A stretch of DNA of 64,000 nucleotides from Gracilimonas sp040117685 (GTDB lineage Bacteria > Bacteroidota > Rhodothermia > Balneolales > Balneolaceae), in NCBI RefSeq assembly GCF_040117685.2, contig NZ_JBEDYP020000006.1:15528-79527 (forward strand). The letters are read 5' to 3'. A program made the position numbers and the translations under genes. Shown one piece after another: positions 27,531 to 36,202 of this stretch. Numbering within the stretch: position 1 is the first letter of the stretch; every line of letters starts with the position of its first letter. The notes beneath the pieces are model-generated. The model ran no database searches, was not told the origin of the DNA, and was given only the letters and a program-made list of their open reading frames with translations.

Positions 27531-30511
27531 ATGAGGTACATACTTACAGTTTTTGTTGCTTTAATAATTCTATCAGACCTACGTGCACAGGTGGTTATAA
27601 AAGAAAAAGTGATTATTTCTCCAATAAAAAGCGAAACCACCAAAGAAAGGGCTAAAACAATGGAGTTACTGCCATTAGATAACCCTTCTTTGATTCAATT
27701 AGATTTCAACAGATTTCTGGTAGTACGAAGCGGCAACTTATCCTTTAGGCTAAACTCCGGACAAAGTATTCCGAATTATCGACTTGAGGGTGACAGTCTT
27801 TTGGTTACCCTTTTTAAACCTAACGGTACTGTTAATGAACTGCCTTCAAAAACTTATCATAATCAGTTAATTGCTCCCTACCTGACCACCAACCGATTTG
27901 GTACAGATTCTACCTACTGGTATCAAAAGTTCTCAGAGGAATATTCTGATAATTTTTTTAACAGTACCTATGTAAGTAACCTGAATTGTGTCGTTTTAGG
28001 GGCGAATCATACGAAAAAGGAAGAGATGAGACCGATACTGACTTTTCTCAATATCAATCTCTGTATTCCACTTTAGGCATGTACGAAGTTGATTATTTCC
28101 CAAATAACGACCCTGATAACGAACTCAAAACGAAAGAATGTAACTTTCGGCGGGAGATATTGCTAAAAACAAGCCAGCGAATAAAGGCATACGGAGCTTC
28201 ATTAACATATGCCAATTTAGAATTAAATCACGGTAATTATAGTAGTAATAAGACTTCCGGGAGTGCAGTTTATACCACAGAAGAAACCTGGACTGATTAC
28301 TTGGTTCGGTGGGATTCCCGCCCTATTCAAAGAACAAAAATTCAGGAGATAGATGGATTAAAAACAGACGACTCTGGTAATCATATTATTGTAGATTTAG
28401 CTGAATATATGCAGGATCAGCTAACGAATTTAGCTACCGAACATCGTTTTATTATTGCTCCTTCCCAAACTACTTTCCTTTCATTCACTATAGCATCTAT
28501 TGGAGCAAATGTATCTGAAATAAAATTCGAATTGCAAAATGATAATCCTGAACCCGAAGAGACTACAGTAGAAATAGGTTTTGTAGACGCTGGGGATATT
28601 ATTCAAATAGGCACAAAGCTATTTCCAAGGGCTGATTTTTTTAGCGGAAGAGGAATTGATGAGAATACGGGAAGCGAGGTATATCCTACAGAGTATGAGA
28701 AAAGTATTCGGGTCAACCCATATTACCGGAAAGACATTTCCCTGAACGCCGATATCCTATTTGAACCAGAGAATGATAGCGGTGAAGTTTCTTTAAAGGT
28801 AAGTTTGGGTACCTCTAAGGAAGAACTAAACCAAAACAATATCATAGTCAGTCCGGGAGATTCAGTTTACGCCGCTATTGGGTTCGAATTTGCTAACGGA
28901 GCCGTACGCAAGCCCGAACCCTATCAGGTAAGATTATCTGAGATTTTTGAAGGAGGGGAGTTCGGCAATCTCACAACTATTGCTCCTGATACTTTTTTAG
29001 TTACAACAATCGACAGTCTCGACTCTGATTCAGCGGTTATAAAAACACGGTTTTCGGCAGATATTGGAGGGGGAATCATTTTTGGAAAAGTGAAGCCCTA
29101 TGAAAACGACAATAAAAGTGCTTCTCAACATTCCAAAACACTCCACGCAAACACCACTCCAACAGCGGAGGCATCGGGCATTTCTGAAGAAGATTGTGTT
29201 GGTTCAAATCCTACAAGGCAGAATATTTATTATGGGTGTGGTATTATCACCATCAAGCAAATTTCCGGCTTATACGCTAAGGCCGAACCTGATAGGGTAA
29301 CACCTGGTGAAACTACAGAATTATCTGTTCAGTACATCACCCCTCTGGCTGATACTGTCGATTTCCAAGCCGGCCAGCCATTCCAGGTTTCTTTAGCTGA
29401 TTCTTCCGCTCAGTACGGAGATTTGATCTCAGCGGATAATGCAGATACATCAGATGTTCTTACAGATGTGTTGCAAGGTTTCCGTTTTATTGCTGATTCG
29501 GCTATTACAGATACAGTCAACGTTGTTATTGAAATTAGTACGGAATATGAAGGGAAAGTATTAAGAGAAGATGTTTCAGTGAACATTCAGCCATCTATAC
29601 AGATTGAAATAATGTTACCAGATTCAGCTCAGGTTTGGCCAACTTTAAGAGATGGTAGAAATCCAAATAATCGAAATGTTGAGAACTTTGCAATCTCTGT
29701 AACCCAAAACGGGCAATCTGTTAAAGACTTTCAGGTTGAAATATCAGCACGAATACTCCCGAATACAGGCGGACATGCTCATGAAAATGTAACGCACCAA
29801 AATCTTATCAATCGGTTGGGAACATTTAGGAATTCAGAAACGAATGAATCGAATACAGATTTCTTAATAACAACTTCAAATCTTCAAGGAATGGCAAACA
29901 TCGAATACACTGCGATGGAAATTAGCTCCGAGCTTGAGATTAGAGCATCATCAACTGAAAACGAAAATATTTTTGCACTTGATACACTGGAAGTTAGAGT
30001 TCCAAACTTAGTAAACTTCAGTGGGAATGGAGCATATACTCTAACTGGGGGAGATGCTGCACTACATGAAAACGCTGACACTCATTATCTAATTAGTCAG
30101 ATGGCGGTTGACAGTCTGATAAGTGCCTCAAATGCTTTTTCTGTAGCCTCTTGGAATAATACAGGGGATATGCGACTAAATGATATGAGTCTTCCATGGG
30201 GAGGAATATTTGATTTTGTAGAAGACCGCTCCTGGCTACCCCCTCATGACTCGCACCGCTATGGACGAGATGTTGATATTGAAAATATTTCTCACCGTGA
30301 TACTACTGTTATTGTTCTAAACCCAGAAACAGGTATTGAAAGAGAAAGAACTGTCCTTGTTTTTGAATCAGTATGGTTCAGTAATTATCAAAGGCTCATG
30401 CGAAACAGAAATTGGAGATTTATTAATGAGGGTCAGCAGGATCCATTTCGGCACCCTGAAAGAGATCAGGTTGGAATTAGATATTCACACTTTAGATGGT
30501 TAGGTAATTGA
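27531..30511 (+). pseudogene. Large secreted protein gene with one frameshift; C-terminal LAS-peptidase-like motif
   Basis: The first frame (27531) has a signal peptide (MRYILTVFVALIIL..LRAQ) and reads to SNLNCVV, then runs out of frame and stops at 28076. The other frame continues as RGESYEKGRDETDTDFSQY for over 800 residues to 30511. One extra T in the TTTT run at 27994-27997 would join them as VVFRGESY, giving about 993 residues. The body has several Ig-like, Asp/Thr-rich segments. Near the end, SHRYGRDVDI (codons from 30251) gives the H-x6-D spacing of LAS metallopeptidases, with RYSHFRWLG as a possible last ligand. The DNA is visibly AT-richer than its neighbours. No named family recognised. 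Confidence 0.65.
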
Positions 30512-30512
30512 T

Positions 30513-32024
30513 ATGTATAGTAAAATTTTAAACTTAATCTGGTTATTTTTGATTTTATATTTTTGTTCAACAGTTATCGAGGCTCAAATTCCTCGCCCTG
30601 ATAAGGCCTATGGTGTTTTTTCTGTATCTGTTGACGAAGTCGATACTTTAGGTACATCTTTAGGATATTCCTATTTACTTAGGAACTCAGAACAGAGCGA
30701 ACAAGTTTTAGATGCATTTACAATTTTTATAAGTGATCCAGCATTTAAAAAGAACCCGAATCTCATTAAGTATCAAGGTTTAAAAAAATGGTACCTTGAT
30801 GGTATTGCTACTAATGGAGCGATATTTGGGGCTGCAGCCTCCAGAATTATTGAACTTCCACCTGAAAATGGATTAGAACCTAAAGAAAAGATCAATTTCA
30901 AGCTTTTCTCAAATGGTTTACCGGCAATAGTACCCTTCTATACTGAAGGTTTTACTCCTCCAATTACTTTTGAGCTCTTAGATACTTTATATGCTCAAGG
31001 GTATACTGATGAAGAAATTTTCCTGGATTGGAAAGAGGAATCCTATAAAGGAATTACTATCTCACCTAAAGTGTGGGCGGAGGATTTTGATACTTCGATA
31101 TTTCTGGATAGCCTGGATTCTTATCAACACCGCTCCTGCGAAGAACTGGGTTGGATCACCAACAAGGGCATCTGCAACAGCCTTGAGGTCAAACTTCGCA
31201 ATGTTCGTCGCCACCTTGAGCGGGACAAACCCAAACAGGCCCGGAATGTGCTCAATGCTTTTATCAATCAGGTTGAAGCACAGCGAGGTAAGCACATCAC
31301 CGAAGAGGGGTATGCACTGCTGTATTTTAATGCGGAGTATTTGATGGATAAGCTGGATTCTGGCGGGGAGACTGATATGAATTTATCGAAAGCTTTTGCC
31401 CTGATCATTACAGCTATCATTGGAACATTGCCGGCTGCAGCTCAAACTTATACCATTCCTTTTGCCAGTAAAGGAAATACGCTTCAGCTGGAAGTAGTAA
31501 ATTATGGTCAGGAAAGCGGGCAGGGTCTTTTAGTACAAGCAGTAGAAATACCGGATTGGATATCTCTTTCAGCTGATAAACTGCATTTAGATAATATTTC
31601 ATCCGGTGAAGGCCAAATAATTACCTTTCATTTTGATGCGGGTGAGCAGGTTGAAGTGGGAGAGGTTCATACGCTTGTCTTTCATATTATTCAAAGTGGG
31701 GAGGTTATCGGAGAGAAGAAGTTTAAGCTTACCAGTTCAGCCCCGGCGAACTTCGAGTTGTTTGCGAATTATCCCAATCCTTTTAACCCAGCGACCACGA
31801 TTTCTTACCAACTTCCCGAGCAGACCAAAGTGACGGTTCAGATTTTTAATATTCTCGGACAGTTGGTGAGCGAACCGGTGAATGCTTCTCAAAAACCCGG
31901 TAAGTATCAATTTCTTTGGAATGCATCTCAATATGCCAGTGGGGTGTATTTATATCGTTTTGTGGGAAAAACACAAAGCGGGAAACAGCTCATGGAACAG
32001 CGTAAAATGCTATTGGTGAAGTAG
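30513..32024 (+). CDS. Secreted FIMAH/T9SS protein, apparent in-frame fusion with an internal signal peptide
   Basis: 503 residues, starting one base after the preceding gene's stop. Part one: signal peptide (1-26, ending VIEAQ), a beta-rich domain, then a FIMAH-like helical domain at about 215-281 (VKLRNVRRHLERDKPKQAR, NAFINQVEAQRGKHI). Part two starts at M289 with a second complete signal-peptide-like segment (MNLSKAFALIITAIIGT..AAAQ, bases 31377-31448), then a beta domain and a Por/T9SS tail (415-503, NYPNPFNPATTI..KMLLVK). An internal secretion signal suggests two genes joined in frame. The left part is AT-rich and the right part is not. Confidence 0.75.
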   Translation: MYSKILNLIWLFLILYFCSTVIEAQIPRPDKAYGVFSVSVDEVDTLGTSLGYSYLLRNSEQSEQVLDAFTIFISDPAFKKNPNLIKYQGLKKWYLDGIATNGAIFGAAASRIIELPPENGLEPKEKINFKLFSNGLPAIVPFYTEGFTPPITFELLDTLYAQGYTDEEIFLDWKEESYKGITISPKVWAEDFDTSIFLDSLDSYQHRSCEELGWITNKGICNSLEVKLRNVRRHLERDKPKQARNVLNAFINQVEAQRGKHITEEGYALLYFNAEYLMDKLDSGGETDMNLSKAFALIITAIIGTLPAAAQTYTIPFASKGNTLQLEVVNYGQESGQGLLVQAVEIPDWISLSADKLHLDNISSGEGQIITFHFDAGEQVEVGEVHTLVFHIIQSGEVIGEKKFKLTSSAPANFELFANYPNPFNPATTISYQLPEQTKVTVQIFNILGQLVSEPVNASQKPGKYQFLWNASQYASGVYLYRFVGKTQSGKQLMEQRKMLLVK

Positions 32025-32040
32025 AGGCATCATTTTATAC

Positions 32041-32090
32041 TGGAAGCCGGAGCTTCCATAAGGCGTTCCGAACGGGACGTTCGGAACGAG
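32041..32090 (+). repeat. Two-hairpin palindromic repeat, copy 3
   Basis: Hairpin one: TGGAAGC (32041-32047) with GCTTCCA (32052-32058). Hairpin two: CGTTCCGAACG (32064-32074) with CGTTCGGAACG (32078-32088), loop GGA, then AG. It lies 16 bases after the T9SS gene stop and directly before an ATPase-tail fragment. Confidence 0.8.
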
Positions 32091-32095
32091 AAAAA

Positions 32096-32152
32096 ATGGA
32101 TCGGGATGAGATTTTGTCCAAGATTGATGAGCTGAAGTTCAGAGTTGGTTAA
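32096..32152 (+). pseudogene. Detached 3' end of an AAA ATPase gene (copy 2)
   Basis: Nineteen codons encode MDRDEILSKIDELKFRVG plus a stop, matching the last 18 residues of the ATPase ending at 27324 except N to D at position 2. At DNA level eight codons differ synonymously and the stop changes TAG to TAA. The fragment therefore comes from a diverged, formerly functional allele, not a fresh duplication. It sits just past the two-hairpin repeat, with no homologous ATPase sequence evident upstream. Confidence 0.85.
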
Positions 32153-32175
32153 AAGCCGCTCTAAATAGTACCACT

Positions 32176-33000
32176 TTAGTCTAAAGAAGTGCTATATGAG
32201 TTCATCTTAATATCGATTGAAAAAACCTTGTTGGGTGTTTGGGGTGAATCAGTAAACTCAGACGTTAAGTCCTGGTTAGTATAGATACCGCAGAGGGTAT
32301 TGCTCACGCGGTATATCTTATTTCTTTTTTCAGGTGGTGTGCCATCCATAATAGCCGAGATTACCTCATATCGGTAACCCTCAAAACCTCCGCCACAGTC
32401 ATGCCATACAATCACTGAATCTTCATTACGTAGGAGTTTGAAGGCATTCATAGTATCGGACTTAACGCCTTTATAAGTATGATCTCCGTCAACAAAAATC
32501 ACATCGAATTTTTGGTTAAGTTGGTCGAAATCATATTCTAATGAATTGGCTTCAATATGGGTCACATTAGGAGTTTCACTTGAAAACAAGCGCTGTAAAT
32601 CTGCTGCTTTTTTATTCATACCCATTGATAACATATCATCTTTAGACAAAGAAACAGAGGTGCATTTTGAAGCAACTTTTGCCACATTGACTAAGCTTTC
32701 ACCTCTCCAGGAACCGATCTCAAGGTAGTTACAATTTTCATATTTTCGACATAAAGCCATTAACAAAGCAATATCTATAGGTCGTGAACTTCCGTTTAAA
32801 TAAGTATAATTTTGTATGCTTTCATTGATATCAACTAAATCTTGAAGGTCTACAAAGGGAAGGCCTATTTGCTTGTATTGATTTTTAAAACTCAAGCGTT
32901 TATCTGCTTCTTTTGTGTAGTTAAGTAAGCTTTTTAAAATTTTTTTCTGATCTTTAAACAAAAGTTTGAAGAATGGGATAACAGCCTCTCTTGGATTCAT
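32176..33000 (-). CDS. Class I SAM-dependent methyltransferase (Methyltransf_24-like)
   Basis: 274 residues. Motif I is NYLEIGSWRGESLVNVAKVA (near residues 95-114). The family-typical FDVIFVDGDHTYKGVKSD (near 163-180) and VIVWHDCGGG (near 193-202) follow. Such orphan methyltransferases modify sugars or small molecules, often in surface-polysaccharide loci. No such locus is adjacent. The gene and its flanks are AT-rich, and it sits alone between two ATPase 3'-tail fragments (32096-32152 and 33141-33176), which suggests a transferred cassette. The acceptor is unknown. Confidence 0.82.
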   Translation of the reverse strand: MNPREAVIPFFKLLFKDQKKILKSLLNYTKEADKRLSFKNQYKQIGLPFVDLQDLVDINESIQNYTYLNGSSRPIDIALLMALCRKYENCNYLEIGSWRGESLVNVAKVASKCTSVSLSKDDMLSMGMNKKAADLQRLFSSETPNVTHIEANSLEYDFDQLNQKFDVIFVDGDHTYKGVKSDTMNAFKLLRNEDSVIVWHDCGGGFEGYRYEVISAIMDGTPPEKRNKIYRVSNTLCGIYTNQDLTSEFTDSPQTPNKVFSIDIKMNSYSTSLD

Positions 33001-33140
33001 AAAATGAAATAAGTTTTGATTAGATATTACAAGATAATATAAGTCGGTTTTATAGTATTTCCAGATACCAATATTTTATAGATAGTTATTTTAAAAAAAT
33101 ATTTTTACCTATAATTTCTTAGTACCAACACAAACTTCTT

Positions 33141-33176
33141 TTGAAAATTGATGAGCTAGATTTTAGTGTTGGTTAA
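33141..33176 (+). pseudogene. Detached, decayed 3' end of the AAA ATPase gene (copy 3)
   Basis: Twelve codons read LKIDELDFSVG plus stop, against LSKIDELKFRVG in copies 1 and 2. It ends in GTTGGTTAA(A)AGC like copy 2. It lies three bases from the pfkA stop codon, where the original ATPase end would have met the convergent pfkA gene. The match is short but in the same orientation and order as copy 2. Confidence 0.65.
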
Positions 33177-33179
33177 AGC

Positions 33180-34274
33180 TTAATCCCCAAAACTAATCCC
33201 AACTCCTTTAGCGGTCTGTACCAAAAAGCTGTCCGGATCGACGAGGTTGTTGCCTTTGGCGGCTTCGGATAGCGGGACTGCCACAATTTCCTGATCGATA
33301 AAGGAAACCATTTTTCCGTACTCGCCATCAATTGCCAGTTCCATGGCTTTCACCCCAAACTGGGTGGCAAGGATGCGGTCGAAGGCCTCGGGTTTGCCTC
33401 CGCGCTGCAGATGTCCGAGTACCATTTCACGAATGTCATGCTCAAATCCGGCCGATTTCAACTGATCGGACAATTGATAAGCAATTCCGCCAAGGCGTTT
33501 GTTGCGGTAGCCAACTTCATCGCTTTCACGGGCAACTACAGAACCCTCTTTGGCTTTGGCTCCTTCGGCAATCACAATAATGGCAAACCCACGTCCATCT
33601 TTATACCGTTTGTTGACTCGCTCCAGCACCTTGCCGACGTCATAAGGAATTTCCGGGATCAGGCAAACTTCAGCTCCACCAGCAATAGCGGAATGCAGGG
33701 CAATCCACCCGGCGCCGCGCCCCATTACTTCCAGAATCATCAGCCGGTGGTGACTTGAAGCGGTGGTAACCAGTTTATCCACGGCATCAGTGGCAATATC
33801 CACAGCGGTTTGGAACCCGAAGGTGTAGTCGGTTGATGATAAGTCATTATCGATGGTTTTGGGAACGCCGATTACATTCAGGCCTTTTTCCTGCAACTGG
33901 TGACTGATTTTCTGCGAACCATCTCCACCAATATTTATGACAACCTCAAAGCCTTCCCTTTTCAGATAATCGATCATCTCGTCGGAGCGGTCTTCTGTAG
34001 TCCATGAACCGTCTTCTTGCTTTACCGGCCAGTTAAAAGGTCCGCCTTTGTTGGTGGTCTTCAGCATGGTTCCGCCTTTGGCGTGTATACCGGCCACTTC
34101 CTGATCAGTCAGCCGGATGATTTCTTTTGGGGTACGCAGAGCTCCGTTGAAGGCTTCAATGCTGCCATAAACCTCCCAGTCATTGGTTTGAGCCGCGCGC
34201 TTTACGATGGCCCGGATTACGGCATTCAGCCCGGGGCAATCACCGCCACCGGTTGTGACAAGGACTTTCTTCAT
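33180..34274 (-). CDS. pfkA: 6-phosphofructokinase
   Basis: 364 residues. The N-terminal VLVTTGGGDCPGLNAVIR binds phosphate donor. GGDGS (116-120), PKTIDNDL (138-145, catalytic Asp 142), MGRGAGWIAL and GHLQRGGKPEAFDR complete the PFK-A fold. The two donor-determining positions (E. coli 104 and 124) are Gly119 and Lys139. Gly at the first favours ATP over PPi; Lys at the second is otherwise typical of PPi enzymes, and the same G/K pair is known from trypanosomatid ATP-PFKs. It performs the committed glycolytic step. It is convergent with the ancestral ATPase end. Confidence 0.92.
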   Translation of the reverse strand: MKKVLVTTGGGDCPGLNAVIRAIVKRAAQTNDWEVYGSIEAFNGALRTPKEIIRLTDQEVAGIHAKGGTMLKTTNKGGPFNWPVKQEDGSWTTEDRSDEMIDYLKREGFEVVINIGGDGSQKISHQLQEKGLNVIGVPKTIDNDLSSTDYTFGFQTAVDIATDAVDKLVTTASSHHRLMILEVMGRGAGWIALHSAIAGGAEVCLIPEIPYDVGKVLERVNKRYKDGRGFAIIVIAEGAKAKEGSVVARESDEVGYRNKRLGGIAYQLSDQLKSAGFEHDIREMVLGHLQRGGKPEAFDRILATQFGVKAMELAIDGEYGKMVSFIDQEIVAVPLSEAAKGNNLVDPDSFLVQTAKGVGISFGD

Positions 34275-34370
34275 AATTATTTTTCTTGATGAGATTCAGC
34301 GAATAAAATAAACGATTCTGGATGAATTAATAATAGGTAGAAGAGCTATAAAAAAAGGGGCATGCCAGAC

Positions 34371-34475
34371 TAATGCTTCCCCTGTACAAGCGGAGTTTAT
34401 CTGCATCGTTTTGTTGGGAAAACAACGAGTGACAAGCAGGTTGTTGAACAACGTAAAATGCTACTGGTGAAGCAG
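34371..34475 (+). pseudogene. Remnant of a T9SS-tail gene 3' end
   Basis: From about 34392 the frame reads SGVYLHRFVGKTTSDKQ then VVEQRKMLLVK, matching the end of the 30513-32024 protein (SGVYLYRFVGKTQSGKQ, LMEQRKMLLVK). The upstream AATGCTTCC (34371) matches the preceding N-A-S codons but is one base out of frame, and the final stop codon has become CAG. Nothing upstream encodes the rest of a protein, so this is a decayed tail. Confidence 0.8.
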
Positions 34476-34492
34476 AAATGTCTTCTATACGT

Positions 34493-34541
34493 GAAGCAGG
34501 AGCTTCCAAAAGGCGTTCCGAACGTGGACGTTCGGAACGAG
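34493..34541 (+). repeat. Two-hairpin palindromic repeat, copy 4
   Basis: GAAGC (34493-34497) pairs with GCTTC (34502-34506), then CGTTCCGAACGT (34514-34525) with ACGTTCGGAACG (34528-34539), a perfect 12-bp arm and 2-base loop. As with copy 3, it directly follows a T9SS gene end. Together with the remnant it fills the 378-base gap between pfkA and the oxidoreductase gene. Confidence 0.8.
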
Positions 34542-34652
34542 TACAAATGAGGACTACAATAAAAAGGGGGTGGGCGGACCGGACTAACGTGCCCGAAACG
34601 AAAAGGGATTCACAGTCATTTACCTTACTGACATTCAATTCAAAAAAAGAGA

Positions 34653-35300
34653 ATGAAGGTATTAGTAATAGGAGCAAACGGACAAATAGGAAGCAGGTTG
34701 GTACATCAATTGAATGACGCCGGACATAATCCGGTGGCGATGGTCCGGAAAGAGGAACAAGTTGAGCAGTTTAAAGAGCATGGAATAGACACGGTTCTGG
34801 CAGATCTGGAAGAAGATTTCAGCCATGCTTATGAGAACATAGATGCGGTGGTGTTTTCAGCCGGTTCCGGTGGACACACCCCGAAATCTCAGACTAAGGT
34901 CATTGACCGGGATGGTGCCATCAAAGCCATTGATGAGGCAGAAGAATCGGGTGTTAAGCGATTCATTATGGTGAGTGCGCTCAAGGCCAATCGTGACCCG
35001 GAAACATGGTCGGAAACCATGGAGCATTACTACGATGCCAAGGCCAAAGCCGATGAATATCTCAGAAATTCCGATCTCAACTACACGGTGCTGATGCCGG
35101 GCCGGCTGACTAATGAGACTGGTACAGGTAAAGTAGAATTGAAGGAGCGGATTGAGGACATAGATACCAAAACCATAACCCGTGATGATGTGGCCTCGGT
35201 TATTGTGGAATTGCTGGATGAGGAACAAAGCTCAGGAAAAAGCCTGGAGCTGCTTCAGGGTGAGAGGTCAATCAAACAAGCCATTTCCGACCTGAGCTAA
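34653..35300 (+). CDS. NAD(P)-binding atypical SDR oxidoreductase
   Basis: 215 residues. The Rossmann motif VLVIGANGQIGSRLVHQL is at 3-20, a likely NADPH-binding Arg at VAMVRKEEQV, AVVFSAGSGGHTPKSQ near 66-81, and FIMVSALKANRD near 100-111. The active-site Tyr-Lys pair of classical SDRs is replaced by YYDAKAKADEYLR, as in the YhfK/NmrA-like group. The product is probably a soluble NAD(P)H-dependent reductase or redox sensor of unknown substrate. Length and motifs are normal for the family. Confidence 0.8.
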   Translation: MKVLVIGANGQIGSRLVHQLNDAGHNPVAMVRKEEQVEQFKEHGIDTVLADLEEDFSHAYENIDAVVFSAGSGGHTPKSQTKVIDRDGAIKAIDEAEESGVKRFIMVSALKANRDPETWSETMEHYYDAKAKADEYLRNSDLNYTVLMPGRLTNETGTGKVELKERIEDIDTKTITRDDVASVIVELLDEEQSSGKSLELLQGERSIKQAISDLS

Positions 35301-35312
35301 AGTTAGCAGATA

Positions 35313-35346
35313 GAAAAACCCCGGATAGCGATCAGAAATCCGGGGT
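35313..35346 (-). terminator. Rho-independent terminator of the azurin gene (minus strand)
   Basis: Nine-bp arms ACCCCGGAT (35318-35326) and ATCCGGGGT (35338-35346) with an 11-base loop; on the minus strand a T run follows (35313-35317). It lies 43 bases past the azurin stop and may also act for the convergent oxidoreductase gene. Confidence 0.8.
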
Positions 35347-35389
35347 CTAGGGTATAATACGAGTAGTTTTAGAAATGCTGAATAACTAC

Positions 35390-35830
35390 TTATTCTACAA
35401 TTAGTTTACCTTTCATAAGCGCGTAGTGGCCGGGGAAGCTGCAAATGTAATCGTAGGTTCCGGCTTCCGGAGCTGTAAACTCGATGGTAGTTTCCTGTCC
35501 GCCACCAATCAGTTTGGTGTGTACAATTACATCTTCGGTGCCTTCCGGGATGTACTCGTTGCCAGCTGCTTTGGAAGCTGCTGATCCGAATGCCTGAATG
35601 TCAACGCCTTGCTTAAGCAGAACCCAGTTGTGGCCCATAGCTGCTTTTGGAAGTTTTCCAACATGCTTCAGGGTTAATACAACAGTCTGTCCTGCTTCTA
35701 CTTTGATTTCACTTAAATCGAATTGCATTCGGTCGTTACTCTCGATGGTTACTTCCACCTTATCCTGAGCTTGTACCGTTGTAGTAAATGCAAAAGCAAA
35801 AATTGCTAATAAAGAAAATAGAGTTCTCAT
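35390..35830 (-). CDS. azu: Azurin (blue copper protein)
   Basis: The ATG at 35830 (MRTLFSLLAIFAFAF) begins a clean signal peptide cut near VQAQ (about residue 22), giving 146 residues in all; the frame extends 11 codons upstream without sense. Copper ligands are in azurin spacing: H67 in GHNWVLL, C130, H135 and M139 in CSFPGHYALMKG. The mature cupredoxin is a periplasmic one-electron carrier, likely serving cytochrome oxidase, peroxidase or nitrite reductase. No redox partner is adjacent. Confidence 0.95.
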   Translation of the reverse strand: MRTLFSLLAIFAFAFTTTVQAQDKVEVTIESNDRMQFDLSEIKVEAGQTVVLTLKHVGKLPKAAMGHNWVLLKQGVDIQAFGSAASKAAGNEYIPEGTEDVIVHTKLIGGGQETTIEFTAPEAGTYDYICSFPGHYALMKGKLIVE

Positions 35831-36202
35831 GGTATTCGTCTGTTTTATTAGTTGCGGTACCAAAGTGTGGTTACCGACCTGTTTTAATTTTGTTGATCAA
35901 AAACTAACCATGCATTGTGAATATTTTGTGAAGGTGAGGAGAATAGTTTAATCCCGATTTTGCTTAAATCAATTGAAGCATTTTTTGGTTCTATTCAGTC
36001 AATACTTCTGAAATACAAATGAATGCAATTTTCGCGCGGCTTTCCCATCAAAAAGAGATTAGAATTTCTACCCCTGATCAGATTTAGACACTGAAATAAA
36101 ATTCTATCCGGCTGTTTTTAATTGAATAACAAAATCGGGAAATACTTCAACCGTAAAGTTTAACCACATGGTTGATAAAGTGCTTTTTCAGGTGTAGATT
36201 TG
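35831..36202. promoter_or_regulatory. Divergent intergenic region with a possible TetR operator
   Basis: AACCA (36162-36166) and TGGTT (36169-36173) form an inverted repeat with a 2-base spacer, 29 bases before the tetR start, a position fitting autoregulation. TAATTTTG at 35885-35892 matches the Bacteroidota -7 consensus TAnnTTTG but is some 310 bases from the start. The rest of this 372-base AT-rich spacer shows nothing clear. Confidence 0.3.

Noticed and set aside
27325..33179. Integrase- or transposase-borne genomic island
   Set aside because: The repeats suggest insertion, but no recombinase, transposase or IS-type terminal inverted repeats are present, so I call it only an accessory region with cassette-like blocks.
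34478..34717. 79-codon plus-strand frame across the repeat and the oxidoreductase start
   Set aside because: It reads through a palindromic repeat and overlaps a real gene; low-complexity basic sequence.
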